Below, in pieces: positions 1 through 8,450 of a stretch of DNA of 64,000 nt. The notes under the pieces are model-generated. The model did no database searches, was not told the origin of the DNA, and saw only the letters and a program-made list of their open reading frames with translations. Origin of the DNA: Halarcobacter ebronensis. GTDB lineage: Bacteria > Campylobacterota > Campylobacteria > Campylobacterales > Arcobacteraceae. The position numbers and the translations under genes are program-made. Every line of letters starts with the position of its first letter. The first letter of the stretch is position 1. The stretch covers positions 2,914,001 through 2,978,000 of the forward strand of contig NZ_CP053836.1 in assembly GCF_013201825.1 (NCBI RefSeq), written 5' to 3'.

Positions 1-1058
1 TTAAAAAATTTTAAAATTTTTGTTAAAGAGTTTGTTTTTATATGTGAAGATAAGTCTAAAAGCTGGTCACTGCTCATTTTTACATTAAAAGGAGGTTTTA
101 TTGTTTTTATTGGTTGTTCAAACTCCTCTTTTATATAAGCTAAAACATCCCTTCTTGTTGCTCCTAAAAATCCCACTTGATGATGACCATATCTTCCTGC
201 ACGACCTGCAATTTGAACAATCTCGTTTACAGTTAATTTTCTTCTACTTTTACCATCAAACTTTGTATCAGTTGTAAAAAGAAGATTTTTTATTGGAAGA
301 TTAAGTCCCATTGCAATGGCATCTGTTGCTATTAAAATATCACTTCTTTTTTCCCTAAATCTTCTTGCTTCATCACGTCTTACTTCAGGTGATAAATTCC
401 CATAAATTACAGATACTCTATATTTTTTTTGAAGTCTTTGTTTTAGCTTTAAAACATCACTTCTTGAAAAAGCTATTAGGGCAGTCCCCTCTTCTAAATG
501 TTCAAATGAGGTAAATCTAGCCAATACCTTTAGTGGAGTTTTTCTTTGGAATTTTACTATTTCAAGCTCTTCGCCTAAATATTGAGCAATTTTTTTAACC
601 GCATCAAGGGCATTTACACTTCCTGTCATAATAACAGTTTTTGCTGGAGCTCCAATAATTGCATTTACCCAAGCCCAACCTCTATCTTCATCCTCTAACA
701 TCTGAACTTCATCAATTATTGCCAAATCAACATCTAAATTAAAATCCAACATCTCAATTGTTGAACAAACGTGAGATGCATCTTCATCAATTAGTTGTTC
801 TTCTCCTGTTATTAAAGAAGCTTCAATATTATTCTCTTTTAAATCTTCATACCCTTCAAGTGCTAAAAGTCTAAGTGGGGCTAAATATACTCCACTATTT
901 AAACTTTTTAATTCACTCATTGCACTATAGGTCTTTCCTGAGTTAGTAGGACCAACAAAAAATTTTAGTTTTCTATTCATACTTCTTGCTAGTGGGAATA
1001 GGGATTTTAAATCACAGTTTAGCAGTGATTGTAGCTGTTCTTGGAAAGTCTCTTTCAT
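1..1058 (-). CDS. Suv3-like DExH RNA/DNA helicase (3' end cut by window)
   Basis: Superfamily 2 helicase whose reading frame stays open to the window edge, so its C-terminus is missing. About 352 residues are visible. A Walker A motif GPTNSGKT lies at residues 36-43, a DEVQ box (motif II) near residue 115, and the C-terminal RecA-like lobe carries ATDAIAMGLNLP and QIAGRAGRYG (motifs V and VI). The GPTNSGKT/DEVQ/QIAGRAGR set is typical of the Suv3 family of mitochondrial and bacterial RNA helicases; a role in RNA turnover is inferred from the family. No clear Shine-Dalgarno precedes the ATG at 1058, and a TATAAT lies only 7-12 bases upstream, so the mRNA could be leaderless. Met27 is an alternative start. 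Confidence 0.8.
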   Translation of the reverse strand, partial: MKETFQEQLQSLLNCDLKSLFPLARSMNRKLKFFVGPTNSGKTYSAMSELKSLNSGVYLAPLRLLALEGYEDLKENNIEASLITGEEQLIDEDASHVCSTIEMLDFNLDVDLAIIDEVQMLEDEDRGWAWVNAIIGAPAKTVIMTGSVNALDAVKKIAQYLGEELEIVKFQRKTPLKVLARFTSFEHLEEGTALIAFSRSDVLKLKQRLQKKYRVSVIYGNLSPEVRRDEARRFREKRSDILIATDAIAMGLNLPIKNLLFTTDTKFDGKSRRKLTVNEIVQIAGRAGRYGHHQVGFLGATRRDVLAYIKEEFEQPIKTIKPPFNVKMSSDQLLDLSSHIKTNSLTKILKFF

Positions 1059-1064
1059 GTGAGT

Positions 1065-1070
1065 ATTATA
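1065..1070 (-). promoter_or_regulatory. possible -10 box of the helicase gene
   Basis: TATAAT on the minus strand, ending 7 bases before the ATG at 1058. If used, the transcript would begin at or next to the start codon. No -35 element is evident, as is common in Campylobacterota. Confidence 0.3.
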
Positions 1071-1080
1071 GTAAATAGAA

Positions 1081-1086
1081 TATAAT
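1081..1086 (+). promoter_or_regulatory. possible -10 box of trmA
   Basis: TATAAT in an AT-rich run 37 bases before the trmA ATG, in the 64-base divergent gap. No matching -35 hexamer is seen. Confidence 0.4.
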
Positions 1087-1122
1087 ATTAGATTAAATCA
1101 AATTATTACATTAGGGAAATTA

Positions 1123-2244
1123 ATGCATTGTGAATATTTTGGCAAATGTGGAAGCTGTACACTTTATGACAAATCTTATGAAGAACAACTAAATTTCAAG
1201 ATTCAAAGGGAGAAAAATAGGTTTAGCAATCTAACAAACTTAGAGTTTGAAATCATAAAAAGTGATGAAAAAAACTTTAGAAACAGAGCAGAATTTAGAA
1301 TCTGGAAAAGCTTTGATGAAAATAACAATCCAACAATCTCTTATGCCATGACGGGTTTTGATAAAAAGCCAGTTGAAATTAATAGTTGTGAAATAGTAAC
1401 TTTGCATATAAAAGAGATTATGCACAAACTTTTAAAAGAGATTAAAAAAGATGAAATTTTAAAACATAAACTCTATGCAGTTGAATTTTTAAACTCAACA
1501 ATAGATGATATGTTAGTAACACTAATCTATCATAAAAAACTTGATCTATTATGGGAAACAAAAGCAAAAGAGATTGAAAAATTATTAAATATTAAAATAA
1601 TTGGTAGAAGTAGAGGTCAAAAAGTTATTTTATCAAAAGAACATATTAATGAAGAGCTTAATATTGATAATAAAAAATATAAATTCTTATATCAAGAGGG
1701 TGGCTTTACTCAACCAAACAGCAAAGTAAATGAAAAAATGATTACCTGGGTATTAAGCAACCTTGAACAATCAAATAAAGATTTGTGTGAACTATATTGT
1801 GGAGGGGGGAATTTCACAATTGCATTAAGTCAAAAATTCAATAAAGTTCTTGCAACTGAGATATCTAAAACTTCAATCAAATCTGCCCTTAAAAATTGTC
1901 AATTAAATGAAGTTACAAATATAGATTTTATAAGAATGAGTGCCGAAGAGTTTGTTGAAGCCTTAGAAGAGAAGAGAGAATTTAACAGACTAAAAGACAT
2001 AAACCTAAAAAGTTACGATTTTGATACAATTTTTGTTGACCCACCAAGAGCTGGATTAGATGATACAACAAGAGAATTAGTTTCAAATTTTGAAAAAATA
2101 ATTTATATTTCATGTAACCCAGAAACATTGCATAGAGACCTTGAAAAGCTGATAAAAACACACAATATAATTAAATTTGCACTTTTTGATCAATTTTCAT
2201 ATACAGAACATATAGAATCTGGTGTTATTTTAACCAAAATTTAA
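1123..2244 (+). CDS. trmA: tRNA (uracil-5-)-methyltransferase TrmA
   Basis: S-adenosylmethionine-dependent enzyme that makes 5-methyluridine at position 54 of tRNA. At 373 residues it matches the roughly 366 of E. coli TrmA. The C-terminal methyltransferase domain has ELYCGGGNFTIAL (SAM-binding motif I) near residue 225, DPPRAGLD near 306, and ISCNPETL, whose Cys is the catalytic nucleophile of the RumA/TrmA family. The N-terminal CxxCGxC-like segment (CEYFGKCGSC) resembles cluster-binding relatives, but a cluster is not certain. AGGG lies six bases before the ATG. It is followed after 51 bases by the first flagellin gene, which appears to be a separate unit. Confidence 0.9.
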   Translation: MHCEYFGKCGSCTLYDKSYEEQLNFKIQREKNRFSNLTNLEFEIIKSDEKNFRNRAEFRIWKSFDENNNPTISYAMTGFDKKPVEINSCEIVTLHIKEIMHKLLKEIKKDEILKHKLYAVEFLNSTIDDMLVTLIYHKKLDLLWETKAKEIEKLLNIKIIGRSRGQKVILSKEHINEELNIDNKKYKFLYQEGGFTQPNSKVNEKMITWVLSNLEQSNKDLCELYCGGGNFTIALSQKFNKVLATEISKTSIKSALKNCQLNEVTNIDFIRMSAEEFVEALEEKREFNRLKDINLKSYDFDTIFVDPPRAGLDDTTRELVSNFEKIIYISCNPETLHRDLEKLIKTHNIIKFALFDQFSYTEHIESGVILTKI

Positions 2245-2295
2245 ACTTTGCTTAGATAATATTATTCATACTCAAAATACACAAAAGGAACAGAT

Positions 2296-3144
2296 ATGAG
2301 AATTAATACAAATGTCTCGTCTCTTAATGCCCAAGAAGCTGCTGTTAATACTAATAATGAATTGACGGCTTCATTGGAAAGATTAAGTTCTGGTTTAAAA
2401 ATCAACAAGGCATCAGATGATGCTTCTGGTCTTGCAATTGCTGATAAATTAAGAACACAAGCTACATCTATTAACCAAGCTGTTGATAATGGTAATTCAG
2501 CTGTTTCATTACTTCAAATTGCAGATAAATCTATGGCAGAGCAATCAAATATTCTTAATACAATTAAAGCAAAACTGATTCAAGCAAATACTGATACTAC
2601 TTCTGAATCAGGTAGAACTTCAATTGCAGCTGATATTAATAAACTTTTAGACCAATTAAATAATATTGCTTCTCAAACAAACTATAATGGGAGTTATCTA
2701 CTACAAGACAGTGCAACTTCTTCACTTGCTTCAGGTGCTCTTACTTTTCAAATTGGAGAAAATGCAGGAAATGCAATTACCACTGCGACAATAAGATCAA
2801 ATGTTACAGGCTTAGGATTAAATACACTTAAAGCTTCTGTTTCTGCAGGAGGGATAACACAAACTTTAGCATCTTCACAACAAACAGCAGTTGATTCAGC
2901 AATTACTACCTTAAATGGATATAGAGGAGATATAGGTTCTACTCAAAATCAAATAGAATCGGCAGTTAGAAACTTAATGACTCAAGCAACTAATATAACA
3001 GCAGCAGAATCTGTTATTAGAGATGTTGATTATGCAGCAGAATCTGCAAACTTTAATAAACAAAATATTATTGCACAAGCTGGTTCTTATGCAATTTCTC
3101 AATCAAATCAAGTTCAACAAAATGTTTTAAAACTACTTCAGTAA
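2296..3144 (+). CDS. flagellin, first copy
   Basis: Structural subunit of the flagellar filament, 282 residues. The N-terminal D0/D1 region (MRINTNVSSLNAQ, then LSSGLKINKASDDASGLAIA) and the C-terminal D1/D0 region (ESVIRDVDYAAESANF, then a QANSV-like heptad tail ending VLKLLQ) are classical flagellin ends. The middle is very short and rich in Ser/Thr/Ala, so the large D2/D3 outer domains of enterobacterial flagellins are missing. The Ser/Thr residues around 140-200 are the likely sites for glycan attachment. AAAAGGAA precedes the ATG by five bases. A strong hairpin closes the gene. It is a near duplicate of the next gene. Confidence 0.95.
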   Translation: MRINTNVSSLNAQEAAVNTNNELTASLERLSSGLKINKASDDASGLAIADKLRTQATSINQAVDNGNSAVSLLQIADKSMAEQSNILNTIKAKLIQANTDTTSESGRTSIAADINKLLDQLNNIASQTNYNGSYLLQDSATSSLASGALTFQIGENAGNAITTATIRSNVTGLGLNTLKASVSAGGITQTLASSQQTAVDSAITTLNGYRGDIGSTQNQIESAVRNLMTQATNITAAESVIRDVDYAAESANFNKQNIIAQAGSYAISQSNQVQQNVLKLLQ

Positions 3145-3205
3145 TATTATAGTAGCTTCAAGGCTACTATATTATTACTAAAATTTTTTCATTTTTTTTA
3201 ATTTA
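3141..3205 (+). terminator. intrinsic terminator after the first flagellin
   Basis: A 16-base inverted repeat with one mismatch (arms 3141-3156 and 3163-3178, six-base loop) begins at the stop codon and is followed by two long T runs. It probably makes each flagellin its own transcription unit. Confidence 0.8.
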
Positions 3206-3422
3206 AACTAACTTTAAGAATTGGTGTGCCATAATTCTCATTGAGTATATGAAGTGAAAGCTTCAATCTAGATTCAGATTTTTATATCTGTTTCTTTTGT
3301 GTAAAATAAAAATGTAGGGGCAATGGCTTCCAAGAAGTAATCTTCATGCTTGGTAAAACAAGAAGGTCAATTGGCTGCAAATAATAAGTTTGCAATGTGT
3401 CATAATATCGAAAGGATTTATT
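3206..3422 (+). other. 217-base gap before the second flagellin, probably promoter and leader
   Basis: No gene is visible. The stretch is less T-rich than the terminator before it and holds several small inverted repeats, for example CCAAGAAG-TAAT-CTTC near 3329. I could not place a convincing sigma-70, sigma-28 or sigma-54 promoter. It must hold the promoter of the second flagellin because a strong terminator stands upstream. Confidence 0.4.
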
Positions 3423-4271
3423 ATGAGAATTAATACAAACGTATCGTCTCTTAATGCACAAGAGGCAGCAACAAACACAAACAAAACACTTTCTAGTTCT
3501 CTAGAAAAATTAAGTTCAGGTTTATCAATTAATAAAGCATCTGACAATGCTTCTGGTCTTGCAATTGCAGATAAATTAAGAACTCAAGCAACATCAATTA
3601 ATCAAGGTGTTGATAATGGAAATTCAGCAGTTTCATTACTTCAAATTGCAGATAAATCAATGGCTGAGCAATCAAATATTCTTGATACAATTAAAGCTAA
3701 ATTAGTACAAGCTAATACAAGTACTACATCAGCCGATGGTAGAACTTCAATTGCAAAAGATATTAATAAACTTTTAGATCAATTAAATAATATTGCTAAA
3801 CAAACAAACTATAATGGTACATATTTGTTACAAAATAGTGCAACAGCAACTACTGCATCGGCTACTCTATCTTTCCAAGTTGGTGAGACATCAAGTGATA
3901 TTATTAGTGCAAGTACAATTCAATCTAATGTTACAGGATTAGGTCTTACTGCACTTAAAGCATCGGTTAATGCTGGTGGATTATCTAGTGGTGGTGCTGG
4001 AACATTCCAAACTGCTATTGACTCTGCAATTACTACCTTAAATGGATATAGAGGGGATGTAGGTTCTACTCAAAACCAAGTTGAGTCAGCGGTAAGAAAC
4101 TTAATGACTCAAGCAACAAACATATCAGCAGCTGAGTCTGTTATTAGAGATGTTGATTATGCAGCGGAATCTGCTAACTTTAATAAACAAAATATCATTG
4201 CACAAGCTGGTTCTTATGCAATTTCTCAAGCTAACTCAGTACAACAAAACGTACTTAAACTATTACAATAG
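3423..4271 (+). CDS. flagellin, second copy
   Basis: Filament subunit of 282 residues, the same length as the first copy. Both ends are almost identical to it, while the Ser/Thr-rich centre (about residues 140-200) differs and contains a Gly-rich SSGGAG segment. The start is set at 3423 rather than an in-frame ATG at 3390, because AAAGGA lies six bases before 3423 and the protein then begins MRINTNVSS exactly like its partner. The downstream hairpin is shared with the convergent Maf gene. Tandem flagellins of this kind are usual in Campylobacterota. Confidence 0.95.
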   Translation: MRINTNVSSLNAQEAATNTNKTLSSSLEKLSSGLSINKASDNASGLAIADKLRTQATSINQGVDNGNSAVSLLQIADKSMAEQSNILDTIKAKLVQANTSTTSADGRTSIAKDINKLLDQLNNIAKQTNYNGTYLLQNSATATTASATLSFQVGETSSDIISASTIQSNVTGLGLTALKASVNAGGLSSGGAGTFQTAIDSAITTLNGYRGDVGSTQNQVESAVRNLMTQATNISAAESVIRDVDYAAESANFNKQNIIAQAGSYAISQANSVQQNVLKLLQ

Positions 4272-4280
4272 TTTTTAAAA

Positions 4281-4315
4281 GAGGGCTTTCTTTTAGAAAG
4301 TCCCCTTGCTTTTTA
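4281..4315. terminator. bidirectional terminator between the second flagellin and the glycan island
   Basis: Hairpin GGGCTTTC (4283-4290), loop TTTTA, then GAAAGTCCC with one bulged base, followed by a T-rich run on the plus strand and an A/T-rich run on the minus strand. It overlaps the last codons of the Maf gene and probably ends both converging transcripts. Confidence 0.6.
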
Positions 4316-6362
4316 AGATATCTTCTAAATATTCAATATACTGTTTCGTCAATCTTATTACTTGATTCAACCAAACTTTTTTTACTTCCATTATTTTTTT
4401 TTGTTCATTTTTAATTTTTTTATTGTTAAAACAGTAACAAATATAAATATTCGCTAGTTTTGAATACTCTTCATACACAAAATTTAACAATGTAGCATAT
4501 CCTATTTTTTTTATATTTTGATTTGTAGCCTCTAACAATTGTTTTAATTGATTAAAATTGTCTATTTTATGTTTTTTTTCATTTTCTAAACATTTTATCA
4601 ATTCTGAAAAATACTCTATCTCCTTTTTGACTATTGCTAACTCTCCTACTGTCAATTTGTTTTCACTAATTTTATTTAAATTTTCTAATAATATTTGTTT
4701 TATATCTTTCTTATTTATTTTATTAAAAGTGTTTATTTCTATATCTTCTACTTTTTTTGCTTCTGAACCTTGTAAATATGCACCATGATTTGAAAGGTTA
4801 ATTACTTTTTGATTTTCTTTCTTAAAATCTTCAAAAGTTTGCATATATGCAAATATTGAACTAATAAATATTCTTGTAGTTAAGACTTCCTTTTCAAAAT
4901 TTCCTGTTACAGGAATTAAATCATCTTTATATGAAGTTTTAGTTGTCTCTAAAGATTTAGTTATATTAATATTTTGGACCTCTTTTTTTACTAAATCTTT
5001 ATAATTTGAGAAATGCGTTTCCCCTGTTTTTTTATTTATTGCTAAATCTGTTCCTAACATATAAAGCTCTTTTACTCCCATATCTAATAGTAAAGAAACA
5101 GTTAATTCTCCTACACTATACCCTTTATATATTGTTGAATTACTTTTAAAAGAGTTATTTATCTCAAAATAAAAGACATTTTCTGGATTAATAGTATTGG
5201 TCAGTTGTTTAGGCGTTATAATAGAAAATAAAAAAATTGTATTTTGTAAATTTTCTATATTTTCTTTAGTAAAATGATGCTTTTCTAATTCCCAAAAACT
5301 TGGTTCAACCGAACTTATAATATCTGGAGTGATTCCATTTTGTAAAAGTAGTTTATAAGAAGCTCCAATTGCAACAATTATAAACCTATCTTGATATTTT
5401 TTAAGCCACAGTATATTATCTTGTAAAGATGGACCTGCTGCAACAAAAAGAACAGGATTACTATTTGAAAAATCAAATCCTTTTTCCTTTTTATTTGCAA
5501 CTAATATATTATCACTATTAACCCTTTGTGATGTCAATTTTACAAGGTTATATAAACTTCTAGTATAATCAAAAGTCATGGGATTTATTTTGTACATTGT
5601 AGAAATAATCTTATTCATCATTTCCGACACATTATAATTTGTAGTGGAATATTTTATATAATAATTTTCATCTGAATTATCTTCCAAAAATAGTTGATAT
5701 TTTTTGATGAAACTATTTTCATCGTCCATAATTGAAAATCTAATCTTAGTTCCATTGAAAACATCAGCATAATTGATTACAAAAAGAGAAAGTCTAAAAA
5801 TTTCTAAATTATTTTCACATATAAAATAACTCTTTGCCATTATTTTTCTATGAATATCAATAAGGTGACGTCCAAGTAAAGTCCCTACAAAAACAAATTT
5901 TTCAATTCTATTAAAAACTTTTTCCTTTGTAGTATCATCTTTTAATATATCAGTAAACTCTTTCATATCATTATAAATCATTGGTTCTAACTCTTCATAT
6001 GATTCATAATCAAAATTCACTTCTTGATAACTATTATTTAAGTCATAAGGTTCTCGTAAGAGGGAAGAAAAATAACTTTTTTTATCTAAATTTACACTAT
6101 TAAATAACCTTCGATTAAATTGTTTTGGCTTTCTTTTGTAAAGATACTCTTTTGTATGAGAATCATAAATATCAAATTCATTAGCTTCTTGGATAAACTC
6201 CAGGAAGTATCTCTCTTTATATACTTCAGTTTCTATAGCTTGAGAAAGTCCATTTACTCTACAGTATAGTTCATTATCAAATTTTTTTAATAACTCTAAA
6301 TTTGAAAAAAATGTTTTTACTAATATTTCCTGTAATTGCTCTTGGGCTTTTTCTAATGACAT
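4293..6362 (-). CDS. Maf-type motility accessory factor (DUF115), putative flagellin glycosyltransferase
   Basis: Protein of 689 residues. The central third carries the DUF115/MptE-like domain: NPVLFVAAGPSLQDN and IVAIGASYKLLLQNGITPD near residues 300-345, then LYMLGTDLAI. Maf proteins of Campylobacter, Helicobacter and Aeromonas are needed for flagellin glycosylation with nonulosonic acids and are thought to transfer the CMP-activated sugar to Ser/Thr of flagellin in the cytoplasm. The C-terminal 150 residues look like a helical coiled-coil region. AAGGA lies five bases before the ATG. It is the last gene of the island and abuts the flagellins, which supports the assignment. A nine-A tract lies near the 3' end. 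Confidence 0.85.
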   Translation of the reverse strand: MSLEKAQEQLQEILVKTFFSNLELLKKFDNELYCRVNGLSQAIETEVYKERYFLEFIQEANEFDIYDSHTKEYLYKRKPKQFNRRLFNSVNLDKKSYFSSLLREPYDLNNSYQEVNFDYESYEELEPMIYNDMKEFTDILKDDTTKEKVFNRIEKFVFVGTLLGRHLIDIHRKIMAKSYFICENNLEIFRLSLFVINYADVFNGTKIRFSIMDDENSFIKKYQLFLEDNSDENYYIKYSTTNYNVSEMMNKIISTMYKINPMTFDYTRSLYNLVKLTSQRVNSDNILVANKKEKGFDFSNSNPVLFVAAGPSLQDNILWLKKYQDRFIIVAIGASYKLLLQNGITPDIISSVEPSFWELEKHHFTKENIENLQNTIFLFSIITPKQLTNTINPENVFYFEINNSFKSNSTIYKGYSVGELTVSLLLDMGVKELYMLGTDLAINKKTGETHFSNYKDLVKKEVQNINITKSLETTKTSYKDDLIPVTGNFEKEVLTTRIFISSIFAYMQTFEDFKKENQKVINLSNHGAYLQGSEAKKVEDIEINTFNKINKKDIKQILLENLNKISENKLTVGELAIVKKEIEYFSELIKCLENEKKHKIDNFNQLKQLLEATNQNIKKIGYATLLNFVYEEYSKLANIYICYCFNNKKIKNEQKKIMEVKKVWLNQVIRLTKQYIEYLEDILKSKGTF

Positions 6363-6372
6363 TCTTATCCTT

Positions 6373-7434
6373 CTACTTTAATATTTGATCTACCATTTTT
6401 TGAATATTTAAATCCATAGATAAAAAAGGATTTTCTTTTTCTTCTTTATTCTTACTCAAAAGTTCTATAACTTTTTTTAGTAGTTCATCTTTTGTTGAAA
6501 CCCAACACATTAATCCTTCGTCAATCTGATATTTATCATAATGACAAATAAAACTTCTTGTTGATATTGTTGGAGTATTAAAAAAACAGGCTTCTGTATT
6601 AAGTGTACCACCACCACCAATAAATAAATCGGCATATGCCAAAAGATGTTGAATAACCACTTTTTCCTCTAAAATAGTGGCAAAAGGAAATTCATTTTTT
6701 AAGTATTCACTTTCATACCTTGGAATTATTATAATATTTGCATCTGTCAATGTTTTTATATTTTCCAAGGCTTCATAAAGAATAGGATATTTTTTATCAA
6801 CATATGAAGATTTATACTCTTCTTCTCTTATAACAATCAATTTTTTTGATAAATCAAGGTTATATGGTTTTAGAATCTTTTCTACATAAGAAAAATCTGG
6901 TTTAAAATCTTTTAACCAAATTAATGGGTCAATAAAATCATAAGTAAATATTTGCTCTGAATCTAAAGAAAATCGTAAAAATATCTCATCAGGAACAACA
7001 AAAGGTTTAAATACTTTATTAGAGAGAGGAAGAGTTAATCTTGCTTGAGGTAAAGCTTTTTTAAAGTTTGTTTCCCAATCAGATAAAGGAATATCATAGA
7101 AATTAACAACTGGTATACCAAGACCAAAAGCAACTCTGTTTGCATCAACAGAACATAAACAAACTAATTTTTCAATATTGTATAAAGTAACAAACTCCAT
7201 CAAAGATTTTTGTCTTTCAATTGAAGCATGAAGTTTATTTTTTAACCCAGCTCCACCAAACTCACCTCTATTTACAAACTCCATATTATATAGTCTTAAA
7301 AGTTCTACAACTTCTGTATAACCAGAACCTTCTCTAGCTGTAATTAAAACTTTTCGACCCCTTTTTTCAATCTCTTTAATAATAGGGATAAAAAATAAAA
7401 CTGACTTTGGAGTCACAAGATCAAACCAAATCAT
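6373..7434 (-). CDS. DUF354 family protein, GT-B-like glycosyltransferase or epimerase fold
   Basis: Protein of 353 residues that begins MIWFDLVTPKSVLFF and continues with a Rossmann-like segment, as in the DUF354 family found in archaea and bacteria. The C-terminal half has IGGGGTLNTEACFFNTPTIS, the glycine-rich nucleotide-sugar site shared by GT-B enzymes and UDP-GlcNAc 2-epimerases. Family members sit in polysaccharide loci; the reaction is unknown. Its position between Maf and a methyltransferase suggests a role late in glycan assembly. AAAAGG precedes the ATG. Confidence 0.7.
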   Translation of the reverse strand: MIWFDLVTPKSVLFFIPIIKEIEKRGRKVLITAREGSGYTEVVELLRLYNMEFVNRGEFGGAGLKNKLHASIERQKSLMEFVTLYNIEKLVCLCSVDANRVAFGLGIPVVNFYDIPLSDWETNFKKALPQARLTLPLSNKVFKPFVVPDEIFLRFSLDSEQIFTYDFIDPLIWLKDFKPDFSYVEKILKPYNLDLSKKLIVIREEEYKSSYVDKKYPILYEALENIKTLTDANIIIIPRYESEYLKNEFPFATILEEKVVIQHLLAYADLFIGGGGTLNTEACFFNTPTISTRSFICHYDKYQIDEGLMCWVSTKDELLKKVIELLSKNKEEKENPFLSMDLNIQKMVDQILK

Positions 7435-7446
7435 ATATATAACCTT

Positions 7447-8124
7447 TTAGTAGAAATAACAAATACCTAATTTCTTTAAATCTTTATATTCTTTTACCAT
7501 AGAATCATTTTTTATAATTTCCCATGCTTCAATCATTCCCTTTGACCAAGAAATATCATCAAAAATAACAATTGATTTTTCAGATAAAAAAGGTTTAATC
7601 TTTTCAAAATAATTTAGTGTTGCCTTTTTATCGTGGTGACCATCAATGAAAGCCATATCAATTTCTTTAATTTCATTTAAAACATCATCCAATATATCTT
7701 GAAATCTTCCTACAAATTGTTTTATATTACTACAAGATGCGGCTTTTATATTTTTACTAGCAATTTTAGCTACATTTTTATCACCCTCTATTGTATATAT
7801 TAAAGAACTACTACATCCTTTTGCCATATATATACTAGAAAAACCACAACATGTTCCTAGTTCTAAAACTTTCTTGGGCATATTTTCTTTTACTAAGGAA
7901 TAAATTATTTCAGCCCATTTTTCTTTTAGCCCAATTGAACACTGTTCAAAAGTATTTGTTATTTTTTCTACACCCTTATACATCGTATGTGCACTTCTTT
8001 CATTTTCAGGATTTCCCGCTCCATAATCTATAACTTTAATAGGAATATACTTTTTTTTAATCTCTTCTCTAATTTTTTCAATACTTTCAAAGATTTCATA
8101 ATCTTCTTTTGTCAAATTTATCAT
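7447..8124 (-). CDS. class I SAM-dependent methyltransferase (Methyltransf_24 type)
   Basis: Protein of 225 residues. LELGTCCGFSSIYMA (about 92-106) is motif I for SAM binding, with an acidic IEGD following it. IDGHHDKKATLNYFE and VIFDDISWSKG resemble the metal-binding and catalytic region of small O-methyltransferases of the Methyltransf_24 group. The likely substrate is a sugar hydroxyl of the glycan made by this island; this is inferred only from location. AAAGG lies six bases before the ATG. A broken reading frame lies immediately upstream. Confidence 0.75.
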   Translation of the reverse strand: MINLTKEDYEIFESIEKIREEIKKKYIPIKVIDYGAGNPENERSAHTMYKGVEKITNTFEQCSIGLKEKWAEIIYSLVKENMPKKVLELGTCCGFSSIYMAKGCSSSLIYTIEGDKNVAKIASKNIKAASCSNIKQFVGRFQDILDDVLNEIKEIDMAFIDGHHDKKATLNYFEKIKPFLSEKSIVIFDDISWSKGMIEAWEIIKNDSMVKEYKDLKKLGICYFY

Positions 8125-8133
8125 CCCATACCT

Positions 8134-8379
8134 TTATGATTTTTTAATGCATAAAAAATAATTATATATTAATATTACAAAAACTTTATTGATTATAAGA
8201 ATACTATTTATCTTTCTCATAAATTTATTTAACAATTTTATTAATAAATCTTTATAATTTGTATTGTACACTATTGAATATCTATCAATTAATACATTTC
8301 TTTTTTTAGAGGATTTATTTTATTGTAAATCCATAAAAATCGCAATGTTATAATCAAGTAGATAAATCCAATTAATCAT
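8134..8379 (-). pseudogene. possible decayed small gene in the island's largest gap
   Basis: The 326-base gap 8125-8450 holds no intact gene of normal size. A textbook ribosome site AAAGGAG (8386-8392) stands six bases before an ATG at 8379. The frame gives 19 codons, hits TAA at 8320-8322, and then stays open for about 61 more codons to TAA at 8134, ten bases before the next gene, the spacing expected for an operon member. In a shifted frame the first part reads as a hydrophobic helix followed by NKINPLKK, so a frameshift is also possible. No family is recognised. The 19-codon ORF could itself be the functional unit. Confidence 0.3.
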
Positions 8380-8450
8380 AAAATGCTCCTTTAAGGATAA
8401 AACATACTCTTTACTTGACTTAATTACAAGATATAATAAATACCATTAAG

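Noticed and set aside
1799-1808. Six-G run in trmA as a phase-variation tract
   Set aside because: It encodes the invariant glycine-rich SAM-binding motif and is too short for the poly-G switching seen in Campylobacter.
3365-3395. Sigma-54-like elements (TTGGC and TTTGC) before the second flagellin
   Set aside because: GG and GC are about 17 bases apart instead of the required 10, and the flanks do not match.
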